From Hymenoscyphus infarciens (lineage: Eukaryota > Ascomycota > Leotiomycetes > Helotiales > Helotiaceae), in the NCBI GenBank assembly GCA_001414345.1, contig LLCB01000450.1, positions 1 through 35,316 of the forward strand: 35,316 nucleotides of DNA, given 5' to 3'. Below the pieces are notes generated by a model, which was not told where the DNA came from, made no database searches, and saw only the letters and a program-made list of their open reading frames with translations. Position 1 is the first letter of the stretch, and each line of letters opens with the position of its first letter. This document shows positions 1-9,997 of the stretch, piece after piece. Made by a program: the position numbers and the translations under genes.

Positions 1-600
1 TAATATTATAAGAAGTTTTAAAAGTATATTTATAGTTATATACCTTATAAGTAGACTATCTACTAATAAAGTAATAGGTTTAAAAAGTAGATTTAATAAT
101 ATATATATTATTAATAGACTATCTATTAATTTAATAAGAAGTTTTAAAAGTATATTAATAGTTAAAGACCTTATTAGTAACCTATTTACTAATAAAGTAA
201 GAGGTTTTAAAAGTATATATAAATTTAAATATATTTTTTTAATAGACTATTTACTAGTAAAATAAGCGGTTTTTAGAGTATATTTATATTTTTATATCTT
301 ATTAGTAGACTATCTACTAACAAAGTTAGAAGAATAAATAATAATCTTTAAAATATTACTTAATATTATATTAATATTTATATTTAATAAACTAGTAACT
401 AGAAATAAATAAATAATTTTTACGTTCTTATAAAGTATATAATATTTTAGAAATTAAACTTCTATTATAGTTTTCTAGTATTAGGTTATAATAACTTAGC
501 GTATCTATAAAGATTATATTAGTATCTATATAATAAGATATAATAATAAAATAACTAGCTAAACTAGCTTAGAGGCTCCTTACTATCTACTTAGCCAGGG
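1..600. repeat. RIP-degraded AT-rich repeat, truncated by window edge
   Basis: The stretch is made almost wholly of A and T with dense TA dinucleotides, stops in every frame and very little CA or TG, the pattern expected after RIP (CpA to TpA). No transposase or reverse transcriptase can be read. It runs off the left edge and grades near 590 into GC-normal sequence that includes the hairpin terminus at 667-700. It is probably the remains of a transposon; the family is unknown. Confidence 0.8.
11..326. repeat. Degenerate tandem repeat, about 63 bp x 5
   Basis: Five successive units start near 11, 72, 135, 198 and 262. Each has the order AAGTTTTAAAAGTATA, then a run of TATA-rich bases, then CTTATTAGTAGACTATCTAC and TAATAAAGTA. 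Unit length is 61-64 bp. Units differ mainly by A/G and C/T changes, as expected if RIP acted after the array formed. Confidence 0.7.
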
Positions 601-666
601 GTCCGAGTTCTGACTTGGACACGTGATAGCTGTACTGTCATAGTGCAGGTGTCGTACTACCTAAGT

Positions 667-700
667 TAGGGCGAGGTCGTAACGCTATGACCTCGCCCTA
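667..700. repeat. 12-bp perfect hairpin near a repeat end
   Basis: The arms TAGGGCGAGGTC (667-678) and GACCTCGCCCTA (689-700) are perfect reverse complements around a 10-nt loop. The hairpin lies about 30 bp inside the apparent repeat terminus at 728-740, a position equivalent to the hairpin at 35014-35089 beside the right-hand repeat end. Confidence 0.75.
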
Positions 701-727
701 GTCCGGGTCGGAGCTCGGTTCAATCGA

Positions 728-740
728 CATGCCCGTGGTG
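728..740. repeat. Apparent repeat terminus shared in inverted orientation with 34995-35007
   Basis: CATGCCCGTGGTG at 728-740 is the exact reverse complement of 34995-35007. Inside it lies a further GCTCGGTT match and an 11-bp match (676-686 against 35091-35101). Outside it the two sites share nothing obvious, so I place the repeat border here. The element would extend leftward from 740. Confidence 0.6.
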
Positions 741-789
741 GACTTCGAACACCTTCCAGTTCTCTTCCGGAACCAACTACCAAAACCAG

Positions 790-1581
790 ATGACTTCGGG
801 ATTTTACCCCTCCCTCCCGTTCGAGGATTGGCTTCAGTTTGAAAGCTTCGGGGGTGGTTTCGAGAGCTTACCCACTTCTGGTTTGGATCCCGCTTGCATT
901 TTGGGAAAGAATACCACCAATACCGACTCACACAACTGCCCTCGGGAGTCATATGAGATCTTCCGGGATCTGATATGTCCAGCGCCTTCTCTGCACGCCC
1001 CGGAATCAAATTCTGTTACAGTCTCGGCTCAGTTAGATGAGGTGCTTCATTTCAACAGAGATGCAATGAAGCGTCTCACCCGGGTTCTGAAATGTCCCTG
1101 TGCCAAATCGGGCCATAGGGAAATGGTTCACGCATCAATTGTCTCTCGAATCTTGATTTGGTATCAACAAGCAGCTGGTTGGACCGGCAGTAGCTCTTGG
1201 GGACCACGACCTTCTTCGATGGCCAACTCGTCCGCATCTTCATTGCCGCCGCCATCCGACACAGGAGAAAGCAGCCCACCCTCACTAGTGAAGGCGACCG
1301 GCTTCGCAGTTGAGCATGTTCCAGTTTCGATTGGAACTTTCAGTATCGAAGACGAAACTATGCAAGCAGTTTTCAGGAACCAATTGGTGTTATGTGAGCT
1401 TAAAAAGACTGCCGAGCTGATTGATATGTTTACTTCCCAAGATTTGGGGGAATCATCAGCAGCTGGTTGTGTCTCTGGCCTATACTCAAGCCTTGCAATA
1501 TGGCTTAGAAGTGAGCACTCAAGGACAGTCAAGATTTTGAAATTTCGACTTAGTGCTCTCAACGAGAACCTTGTGTCTTGA
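790..1581 (+). CDS. 5'-truncated AflR-family regulator lacking its Zn2Cys6 domain
   Basis: The 263-aa ORF matches the C-terminal aflatoxin-regulator (AflR) domain. Residues about 90-125 contain the CPCAKSGHREMVHASIVSRI block followed by LIWYQQAAG. Near 179-207 comes the PVSIGTFSIEDE block with LCELKKTAELIDMF. The last 35 residues hold LYSSLAIWLRSEHSRTVKIL. Family members normally start with a Zn2Cys6 cluster of about 40 residues that binds DNA; none is present here. The frame stays open upstream only to 691, after a TGA at 688-690, and that part is repeat sequence up to about 740. I infer that the 5' part was lost where the repeat now abuts. The ORF itself is intact, so a shortened protein is possible, but it could not bind DNA in the usual way. 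A pseudogene is equally likely. Full-length relatives control secondary-metabolite clusters. Confidence 0.7.
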   Translation: MTSGFYPSLPFEDWLQFESFGGGFESLPTSGLDPACILGKNTTNTDSHNCPRESYEIFRDLICPAPSLHAPESNSVTVSAQLDEVLHFNRDAMKRLTRVLKCPCAKSGHREMVHASIVSRILIWYQQAAGWTGSSSWGPRPSSMANSSASSLPPPSDTGESSPPSLVKATGFAVEHVPVSIGTFSIEDETMQAVFRNQLVLCELKKTAELIDMFTSQDLGESSAAGCVSGLYSSLAIWLRSEHSRTVKILKFRLSALNENLVS

Positions 1582-2104
1582 AAAGCAACACGCTCATTTT
1601 GGTTCGGTTTTCAGTCGCAGATTCTCACTAGCACTCGCTTTATGTTTCAATCTTGGATTTCACGTGTAGTTATTTTCTTAAATGTTTTTGATGCATATAA
1701 GCTCAGGCTAGAGAGGGCCTCGCTCGTGGTGGACAATAAAGGCGGGCAGTAGACCGCTCTCGCTGTTTTAGTTCCTGGGGGGGGGGGGGGGTGTAACTTG
1801 AGGTTCTTGTACAAATGGAAAGGTTGTTCGAAAAGATCTGGATTAAAATTCTAAACTGGTTTGATGTTTATGATAATATTTGAATTGCCTCGGGAAACGA
1901 ATTTGTCGCCACTTGTTTACTCCTTTCGGGTAGCGAAAGTGGATCCCCATTGGTCGAGCACTCTCCCGAAGGAACCCAAATATTTTGAGTGATTTATTTA
2001 TATCCTGCTTTCTTCCTCTCCATTTGATTTTTCTACATCAAGCCACTTGAACCAATTCTTTCTCATCTCACCTGGGTCAATAGTTCTTTTTTCATAACGC
2101 AATT
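1582..2104. other. Intergenic region with a 15-nt poly-G run
   Basis: This separates the AflR-like ORF from the NmrA-like gene. It contains a run of 15 G at 1777-1791 and, close to the NmrA start, the pyrimidine-rich stretch near 2009-2095 typical of fungal promoters and leaders. I see no gene in it. Confidence 0.5.
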
Positions 2105-3324
2105 ATGGTCAAAATTGCAGTTGCTGGTGGCTTGGGAGGTGAGATACACCACAATAACGCCTTTTGTTTAAGCTGATCTATCTCCCCAGAACTTGCCCGA
2201 GAAATTCTGGATGCCCTGGTGGCTACGATTCTGCGGAGGAATGTAAGTGGTCCCATTATCAAATCATAGGTTTTTGATTTGCTGATACCCCGGAAGCCAG
2301 CTAGTGGAGAGACTCCGACCGGTGTTATCCAGCGATTTGTAGATTACAACAAGAAGAACGAACTAGCTGAAGCCCTCGAAGGAGTCCACACAGTTTTGTC
2401 TTTTATCAACGAGTTCTTGACAGATAGCACCAACACTTCCCAGAAAAACCTCATCGATGCTTCTATCGCTGCTGGAGTCAAACGGTTTGCCCCCAGCGAG
2501 TATGGATGGTAAGTAACTGTCAATATTATCAAAGGTGAAGAATCATGGCATCTAACAAATCGACTAGTACAAGTAAAGAGGACTTGCCATTCTGGGCGGG
2601 GAAGACTGAGATCAAAAATTATCTGGAGACGCTGAACGAGAATGGACAAGTAACCGCCCTTACTTCTTCTGTGATCTTCAGTTCTGTTTTAACTGTCGTT
2701 TTCAGGCTCTAGAATACACACTCTTCCAACCTGGACTCTTCTTGGATTATTTGGCATCTCCTTATAAGACAGCTAAATATGTGACACCACTTGACACGTT
2801 TATCGACTTCCAAAACTGCCGTGCCATTGTCGTTGATGGTTATGAGAATGCATTCATGACTCTGACTACTGTCCAAGATATCGCTGAATTGGTTGCCCGG
2901 GCCGTGGATTACGATGGCGAATGGCCGAAAACTGGTGGCATCAGTGGAAATCGGGTAGCCATCTCGCAAATTATCAAACTTGGAGAGAAAATTCGAGGTT
3001 TTTCACACCCCATCGATTTTCAATAACAAAATTATTGATACTAGAAAAACAGGAGCTCCTTTCACTATCGATGTTGTCAAACTCGAAGATCTCGAAGCGG
3101 GGACTCTCAAGACTTCGTGGACATTGGGGAAACGCCATCCAAGCTTTACGGATGAAGAGGCGGGTAAACTTGCCGCGATGCTCAAGACTGTTCTTCTTGG
3201 AACTGTTCTTAGTGCTGCAAAGGGCGCTTGGGATGTGGGCGATGCATGGAATCGAATTGTGCCGGATTATGAGTTTACCAGGGCGGAGAACTTTCTTACG
3301 GCGGTTTGGGAGGGGAAGTCATAA
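2105..3324 (+). CDS. NmrA-like / isoflavone-reductase-like NAD(P)-binding protein
   Basis: I rebuilt six exons: 2105-2138, 2190-2242, 2297-2508, 2568-2649, 2706-2997 and 3053-3324. They total 945 nt, or 314 aa, the usual family length. The protein opens MVKIAVAGGLGELAREILDA, a Rossmann first strand with a GGxGxxA dinucleotide-binding loop. It continues with DYNKKNELAEALEGVHTVLS, then KRFAPSEYG, then EYTLFQPGLFLDYLA, all standard NmrA-like (PF05368/PF13460) landmarks. Introns are 51-59 bp with good branch points such as GCTGATA. Members are either atypical reductases or redox-sensing regulators like NmrA; the sequence does not say which. After LVAT the usual GKHEVT-like segment before ILxR is missing, a possible deletion of about six residues near the second strand. 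Its neighbour is an AflR-family remnant, but a functional link is only a guess. Confidence 0.9.
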
Positions 3325-4093
3325 TATTGCCATCCAAATTGTGGGCATTTTTTTTTCGTGGAAGTAAATTGGAAAGCCAGGGATTCCATGTCGAGTTCCT
3401 TAGTCTTGTGTCTTCTAGATCTTATGTGTAAAATTCACTGCAGCATAACACTACCGTAGACTGGAATGGCGATGTGAAATCTATAAGCGCGTACGTTATA
3501 AACCACACCTACAGTGATGTCTAAAATATTCTCTCCTTGTACAGCTCTTGAAACAGGATCACGCCTATCTCTAAAGACAATCACATGACCCTAATGATCA
3601 CTCGCTTTAAAGACCAAGGAGACGAAGCTCTCGTGAAATCCTTTTGAAACTCTAACTATACATCAATACAGCTATCTTGACTCACCCATATCTTTGTACA
3701 CCGAAAGTAGTGGCTGGTAGAAGATTAGGAGAAGAGGAATCTTATCAGATACTTTCGACGGGTCATAATGGGGAAGGTGCGGGAATTTTAATCAACTGAG
3801 TGGCGGAGGAATTTTGAATTATTCAAAATAAGCGAGTGCAGACTTGATTTCAAGAACAGAAATGGATTCGAAAACGACTCAAAGCCATCCAGATGAGTTT
3901 ATGAGAGAAGGGGGCTAGGATAATGGAGTGAGCCAGGAGATCTTACCCAGTTGGATAATGTAAAATAAGTAGAGTTGAGCTATTATTGTCCGCGGAGCTC
4001 CGTAGCTAGTGTAATCACAAAATACACTGCTACTCATAACTACTTAAGTAGTGCTCAAGATTAGTAGAGTAGAGTATAAGTAGCGGGTCGGTT
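3325..4093. other. Intergenic region entering a degraded repeat
   Basis: The first 650 bp are GC-normal with no convincing ORF. From about 3960 the sequence becomes TA-rich and carries short inverted motifs such as ACTACTTAAGTAGT near 4041, which reappear in similar form near 4400. This suggests that repeat material begins before the clear inverted repeat at 4094. Confidence 0.5.
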
Positions 4094-4486
4094 GAGTAGA
4101 GTAGAGTAGTAACTTAGGACTACTCGAGTAGTCTTAAGTAGTCTTAGTAATTTTTAGATACTTGTATTTATAAGGCTTATAAAGCTTATTACTAGTAATT
4201 TAGTAGTTATATAGTAAAAAAAACATCTCTTTCTAATTATATAATTAATACCTAATCTATTAAGACTATTATCAAAGAAGTTACGTAGTAGATAGAGTAG
4301 TAAGGAGATTTCGCTTAAGCCGCCAGAGGCCCCGAGGCGCTACCCCGATGCTGCTCCACCTTTCTAGACCGGCTTAGGCTAACACGGCCCGCGCTACTCC
4401 ACTACTTAAGAGTACTACTTGAGTTGTAATGTGTACAGTAGAGAAGTAGAGTAGAGTAGGGGTCACTACTCTACTCTACTCTACTC
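4094..4486. mobile_element. RIP-degraded inverted-repeat element, MITE-like
   Basis: GAGTAGAGTAGAGTAGTAAC at 4094-4113 is mirrored by 4462-4486, which reads as the reverse complement with one extra GTAGA unit and one G/A difference of the RIP type. The interior is TA-rich with one GC island at 4311-4400. There is no coding potential. No clean target duplication was found, so class and exact borders are uncertain; the terminus is itself a simple repeat, which weakens the call. Confidence 0.5.
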
Positions 4487-5192
4487 ATTTAATACGCTGT
4501 CCGTAGCATAACCGAAATCGCCCGGGCAGCTTCTTGGTAGGGTGTTCTTTCAGGTTTTTCTTGGCATCTATTTTTATAGATAGGCCCGACGTAGAGGGTG
4601 AATGGCATTATACGAAAATCTACGGTTTTAAGACTTATGTCAAGTGGTTTTTGATAGTTAAGAATGTAGTCTGGATGAGTAATAAGGTCCTAAGCAGCGA
4701 TGAATACAATTTTCAATAGAAAGACTAAACACTATGGACTCACGGGGGGAAATGGGAGAGAATTCTTTTATGAGGCTATAAAGCCACGCGGAAGTGGTTT
4801 GACTGCTTATCAGCGCTAACAACTAGCAAGTCGGCCGACCCAAAAGCTTGACAGCAGAAGAAGTTGCGGCAACAACCACCCTTCTTTCAGATGAACAGTC
4901 GATCGATGAGGGAAGAGGGCGAGTAATAGAGATACCTAGAAAATGGCTCCTTCCAGATACCGTAGAAGAAGAACGTTTAGGGCCACGACATCAGGTGTAA
5001 CTCACCATCGACAGGCTTCATTCTTGTAGCTTCGCTGTTTGTTTGAGAAAAGGGTTCGAGTTACGTTTAGGGTACTCTTATAGCTAGACGCCTTGCGGGC
5101 GTGAATTATATGGTACGTCGTTTCACTGTTCTGTCATATGTGATTTGTTTTCTCTGTTTGAGGTTTGGTTATCATTCCAGGCATCTAAGCCC
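4487..5192. other. Intergenic region without a supported gene
   Basis: The composition is mostly normal. The only ORF, near 4534-4719, lacks an ATG and shows no recognisable motif. I see no RNA gene or repeat. Confidence 0.45.
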
Positions 5193-5492
5193 CTAATCCT
5201 CGAATGAATTCGATAATGCGTCGTGCGAAGGAGACACCAGCTCCCACAAATCAAATGAAGAGCAAGCTAAATACATCACATCATCATAAGGTGGTGCAGG
5301 TGTGGTAGAGAACTCGTTTGCAATTTGCTTGATGATTGAAGTGGTTTTTGACAGGAGCTTTGCTTTCGACAGTAAATCTTCAAGGCAGACTTTGGATGAA
5401 ATCAAAGTAAAAGAAAGAATAGGACAGATTGCGTGGAACGAGCTTTTTGACTTGGTGATGTTAGAGTTGTTGTAAGGTTGCGAAAACGCCAT
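5193..5492 (-). CDS. Hypothetical 99-aa protein, doubtful
   Basis: A single-exon ORF starts at an ATG in a fair context (ACAATGGC). The protein has a helix-prone middle with KVCLEDLLSKAKLLSKTTSI followed by IKQIANEFSTTPAPPYDDVM and an acidic C-terminus. Its amino-acid mix is protein-like, not that of random sequence. I do not recognise a family. There are no membrane segments, signal peptide or cysteine clusters. It lies just downstream of the Zn2Cys6 factor on the same strand, and could be a small real gene or an accidental ORF. Confidence 0.3.
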   Translation of the reverse strand: MAFSQPYNNSNITKSKSSFHAICPILSFTLISSKVCLEDLLSKAKLLSKTTSIIKQIANEFSTTPAPPYDDVMYLACSSFDLWELVSPSHDALSNSFED

Positions 5493-5743
5493 TGTTTGGG
5501 GAATGTTGGACTTTTTTGCAATCTGCTCCTTGCATTACGAAGGTTCAAGGTATTTCTATTCATCCCTCCCACCCTCGGAACAAATTGGGAAACAACACAG
5601 TTCTATGATTGACTTCTGAGCGGCCGCACTTTTATGCTGAGAAGGCTTCCAGAGGTTGGGTCACCTCCCACCATTTTATTATCTTTTATGACCAGATACT
5701 TCTTCCCAGACTTCCAACTCGAATCCCTAGCTTGAAATGGATC

Positions 5744-8192
5744 TTAAAGTTGCCATTCAGAAAACGACTCCTGATTCCCAGCAATAACCACCTGTTCTCC
5801 CAAATAATGATCCACAAACCCCTACTCTTTATTAGCAAAACTGCCTCAAACCTCAGCACCAAAAAAAAAGAATACATACCCAATCAACACTACTCTCCGC
5901 CCCAAAAACATTATCAAAATAATCCGGCAAAGGCGCATCCATCATGCCCCATCCCTCCCCAAAATCCTGCGGCGTACTCAATATCCCGATTCCCGCACCG
6001 GGAGGAACATCTATCACCCCTCTCCCCCCCTTCTCTTTAACAATCATTGAAATAGCCATCACTTCACCTGGTTTACCGACTTTCTTAAGCATAGCACCCA
6101 AGACATTTGCTGCCCGCCTCGCTTCTTTTGACGTGGCTCTTCTTGAACACCATATATCATAACTCTGTCTCACGGCCTCGTATCGTCTTCTCTTCGTGAC
6201 TTCGTCGCCTTTTTCGTAGCGGGATTCGTAGAGTTCGAGACATACTATCATGACTGCGAGGAGAAAGTCGTACATTATGAGGGAGGAGGGCATCCATCGA
6301 TCTGCATATAGTTGACCTCCTGGGAGACAAGCGGTATGTAGTTCCTTCTGATGTTCCAAAATCCTGAGTGCGGATTCTAGACATTTTTCCCGGGAGAATT
6401 GGTATGCGGGGTTGTAACGGTCGTGATTTAGATATTTCCGATGGAGGACACAGGAACAACGGAGGTAAAGAAGTTCGAGATTTAGACGATGAAGAATGAT
6501 AAATGCTTGGTCTGTAAATGAGGAATTGAGAGGCCGAGTTCTGAGCGAGGAAGGGATTTTTTGGTATGCGGAGAAGAGCTCGGATTCCAGTTTCATCGTT
6601 TCTTCATATGAGGGGTTTCTTAGTGAGAGCGCGTGATGGATTACTCTCCGGAGAAATTTCGCCAGTCGAATTTTCTCGCAAAAATAGAGCATAGGCGTAG
6701 GATCACTAGAAGGTCTTGATGGAGGTAAGACTTTGCAGTCCTCTGCGAAATCCGTATCTAGCAAGTTACTAGGGGGTTCAGTATCACATTCATCTTCCTG
6801 TATCGTAGGTGGGAGTCCTGCTTGAAAAGAAAGTAACAAATCCATAACCTCAACAAAGAAGAAAATCCGTCTTCGCATTTCGCCTTCGAAGGGTGTGATG
6901 TTTTTCAAAGTTTTCGGATCCCGGTGGTAGCCCATTCGGAGAGCGAGTTTGGCGGTTATACCCATGATCATCCAGGTGCTTGATTCGTAGTCTTCGCGGA
7001 GCATGTAGTTGCATGTTGAGTAGAAGAGGAGGGCTTCGATGGAGTATTGCTTTCCTTTTTGGTATTCGCCTGTTAGGAGGGCTTGTCGCGCTCTGGTTAG
7101 GAATAAGCGGGAGTAGGTAGGGGAGACGTTGTTGCTTGTGCCGGTCGCTTCGTTGAATTTGGAGGCGAGGTACATTGCTGAGTAGAGTATTGAGATCCAT
7201 AGTGGAGAGGCTGATGCTTGATCTTTCCAAAATGCTTCGTACTGGTAGTATTCCTTAGTATTGAGTGATGTGGAATGAAGGGATATTTACCTCTCTTAGA
7301 AACTTTGTACTGTGAATAATTGCTACTAAAATTAGTCAATATCTTACAATTCAAGCCGATTTGACTCACGACTTTGATTATGTTTTGCATTGAAATAAGC
7401 AGCCATCAATTTGTCAACTGTTGCTCGTGGTGGAAGCGAACTGCACAGTACAGAAAAAGGCACCAGTGGAGATTGGTCGACTAGAATATCTTGTTCCGCG
7501 GATAAATTTTTTGGCGTCGGTTCCTCTTCTGCACCGGTATCAAGTACATCCTGAATCTCACGTATCTAACAAAACTCATAAATTAGCAGCTTAAAATATT
7601 AACCGGATCTGACATACATTTTGAAGAACGGTAGTCCAATTGGTGGCACCCAAATACCTCGTTCCCGAGTCATTGTCATCTAAATGACCTTTACTAGTTG
7701 AAGACGCATCGGTGACTTCATTTGAACTGTTGTGAGAAGAAGCCTTCAAAGATGGATCAATCATCTCGGGCGGGGTCATGGCTAAATCGGACAATGAGTT
7801 GCCACGATGCTCGGTCTGGTCCTTAGTATTTTGCATCAAACTCGTGACCATTTCCTCGAGTTTTTGGAGCCTAACTTGAGCTTCTGAACCTTTCGACTCG
7901 ACATGGCGATTTCGAGCATCTTTCGGTGGTCCAGCATAAGTGCATGGGGTACTATCCCCTCTTTTCACACATGATGAACATGGACGTTGTCGATCGCATT
8001 TCAATCTGTAAACATTGTGAGCTTTGATGATTGATGGGTTTATAGGATGGAGCAGTCTGACTTTCGGGTTCTGCATGTGGTACAAGATATTGACTGGCGA
8101 TTTCTTTTGGTTACTCGAGGTTGACCGTTCGTACCATCAGGTACATCTTTGACGAATCTGAAGACTGTTTGAAAGCCAGCAGGAGTGGGCAT
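5744..8192 (-). CDS. Zn2Cys6 fungal transcription factor with PF04082-type middle domain
   Basis: I rebuilt six exons, in transcript order: 8192-8062, 8005-7618, 7565-7370, 7325-7291, 7241-5880 and 5791-5744. They total 2160 nt, or 719 aa. The DNA-binding cluster has cysteines at about 37, 40, 47, 53, 56 and 65, with spacing CX2CX6CX5CX2CX8C, and is split by the first intron. A leucine-rich heptad stretch (VRLQKLEEMVTSLM) follows as a likely dimerisation helix. The fungal-specific domain includes LPPRATVDKLMAAYFN, the FLREYEAFW region, LALRMGYHRDP and FEGEMRRRIFFFVEVMD. Such factors are nuclear activators or repressors of catabolic or secondary-metabolism genes; I cannot name the target pathway. 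The last exon is the least certain. After SSVDW a GTATGT donor gives a short final exon ending EWQL at 5744; without splicing the frame stops at 5853. Introns are 44-88 bp. Confidence 0.9.
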
Positions 8193-9208
8193 TCTGAGCC
8201 AATGTAAGATTCGTGCTAGAGTGGGTTTGAAGTAAAGAATAATAAGTCAAAGCTGTATGGAGTTTGTAGCTTGCAATAGATGTATGTTGGAGCTTACCTA
8301 GTGTGGAGGATGTGGAGGGAGGATTTCGGAGCCGCATCGGCTCCATCGGATTTAATTACATAACGCTAGTCGAGAATTTCTGATTGGCGGGAATTGAAAG
8401 AAAAGGAATTAAAAGAGTAACGAGAAGTAGAAGAAATTTTTGTTATAAGTATGCCCTGTAGTAAGAGAATAACCAGTGCTGATGAGACTGTCTTCTGATC
8501 TGAAAGTCCCTCAGGTATTCTCGGGTACCAAGAAATAATATGACCTAATAAACTCTACTGACCTCGAAGAAGAAGAAGAAGAAATAAGATTGCATGCTGT
8601 CTCTCCAGCAGCGACACCAAAAGTTCCAGACTGAGTTCCATATGCAATAACCCGTTTCCCGTCCACCCCGAAGACATCGCCTGTTCTCTCCTTGTTCGTA
8701 TTCTCCTTTTTCGTATGAGACGGTAGTCAGAGAGCCATGTCCACATGAGTTTTGAAGAACTATCTCAACAAAAGAACAAAAGAAGTAGAAATTATAGAAC
8801 CGGGGATTCCTACTTTGTCTATCGAGGATGTTTGTATGCCTGCTAGTAATGATTCTCCCATGCAATGCGAGTCGTCGATCCTTGGGTACAGAAAAGTCTC
8901 ACCTGAGACAACGCTTGAGGCGCGGGCCAAGCCATAACGAGACTTTCGACATATAAAAACGAAATATCGGAGAAACAACCCGAGAGAGAAGGTTACACCG
9001 GGTTGGCAGTAAAAACTCGGTAGAAGTCAATATTGACTTTGATTTTCCAGGTGAAGGGCAGCCGCTTCCATTGATGCAGTCGAATACCCGGGTGGAAGAT
9101 TTCACGACGGAAAGAGGTAGAAGTACCAAGTACCCTCCCCCACAGTGGATGACGATAATATGGAGCGTCAAGTATGATCGACCAGTCCATCGTTTTGATT
9201 TTGGGAAA

Positions 9209-9224
9209 AACGGTAAACACCGTT
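9209..9224. promoter_or_regulatory. Short hairpin AACGGT-AAAC-ACCGTT upstream of BCK1
   Basis: Perfect 6-bp arms flank a 4-nt loop, and a related ACACCGGGTTT follows at 9236. It could be a binding site for a dimeric factor or chance. No function is known to me. Confidence 0.25.
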
Positions 9225-9875
9225 AGGAAAAACCAAACACCGGGTTTCGGATATGCTACTTAAGGGAAACTGAGAAGACAAGCTTTTGCTCCTTAGCCTC
9301 CACGTCCCGGTACTTACTTCCAAAATACATCCGCTCTAAAGTTTAATCATGAGAGCATCAGATGCCTATTGTAGAACCCTCTGGTCAAGATTATGTGTTC
9401 CAGGTACCGAGCCGTTCATGAGTTCATATACTTCCATATTATCATTGTTTTTCTCGGTTCACTGTACTCCGTAGCCCGAGACTCTTTGGCTCGTGTCGCG
9501 CCCTATCCCCCTATCCTGTGGATCCTGTCAACTCCAGCGCGTAAAAAGCGGGGCATTTACGACGTGTGGTGTGAATGTGTGAATGTGCCCGTACCGACTC
9601 TGCTAGACACTAACTACACTACTAAAATTTGTTGGCTGACTTGGTCAACACAACACTACAACTCTCTAAAGAAAAACATTGCGAATACTTCTCTTTCAAC
9701 CTCGATCTTTCTTCTGCTCCCACTCAACTCCCTTCTCTCGATAGCCTCACCTCAATTCATACCCATCCCACCCACAGCCGATCGACGCACCGCACCGGCA
9801 CTTGAGGCTTGCACCGCCGCGCCCAAAGCCATCACTCGGTACATAGCATAGGTACCTCACATTAACCCTCTGGTG

Positions 9876-9905
9876 GATTACATTTGATTACTTTTGATTA
9901 CATTT
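9876..9905 (+). repeat. Three 10-bp direct repeats in the BCK1 leader
   Basis: GATTACATTT, GATTACTTTT and GATTACATTT follow each other without gaps, ending 92 bp before the ATG. They probably lie in the 5' untranslated leader or core promoter. Confidence 0.6.
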
Positions 9906-9997
9906 GGTGGACAACCACCTGCATCGCCAGGCAGGATCATTAAACGGAACCGGGCATTCAATACGGGCACGAAGATGCGATTGCCCGGCGTCGGAAC

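Larger units (their letters stand above)
8193..9997. promoter_or_regulatory. 1.8-kb divergent promoter region between the Zn2Cys6 factor and BCK1
   Basis: The two genes diverge from here. The region holds a GAA-type microsatellite at 8564-8583, a small hairpin at 9209-9224, a long C/T-rich stretch from about 9680 to 9780 typical of fungal start-site regions, and three 10-bp direct repeats at 9876-9905 just before the BCK1 start. Several ORFs occur, one with an ATG at 9393, but none looks like a protein. Most of 9300-9997 is probably BCK1 promoter and leader, with upstream ATGs. Confidence 0.5.

Noticed and set aside
2243..2269. A 27-bp intron in the NmrA-like gene ending at the first AG
   Set aside because: It is too short to splice. 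The AAG acceptor at 2294-2296 gives a 54-bp intron with a good branch point and keeps the frame.
4534..4719. 61-aa ORF after the degraded element
   Set aside because: It has no ATG start and no motif.
7254..7290. A 37-bp intron in the Zn2Cys6 factor
   Set aside because: It is too short. The later CAG at 7244-7242 gives 49 bp and restores the conserved FLREYEAFW.
8564..8583. GAA-repeat tract as a functional element
   Set aside because: It is an ordinary trinucleotide microsatellite in a promoter region with nothing else to support a role.
9393..9851. 152-aa ORF upstream of BCK1 as a gene
   Set aside because: It begins with ATG but has no motif and lies in the pyrimidine-rich promoter/leader, with low-complexity translation.
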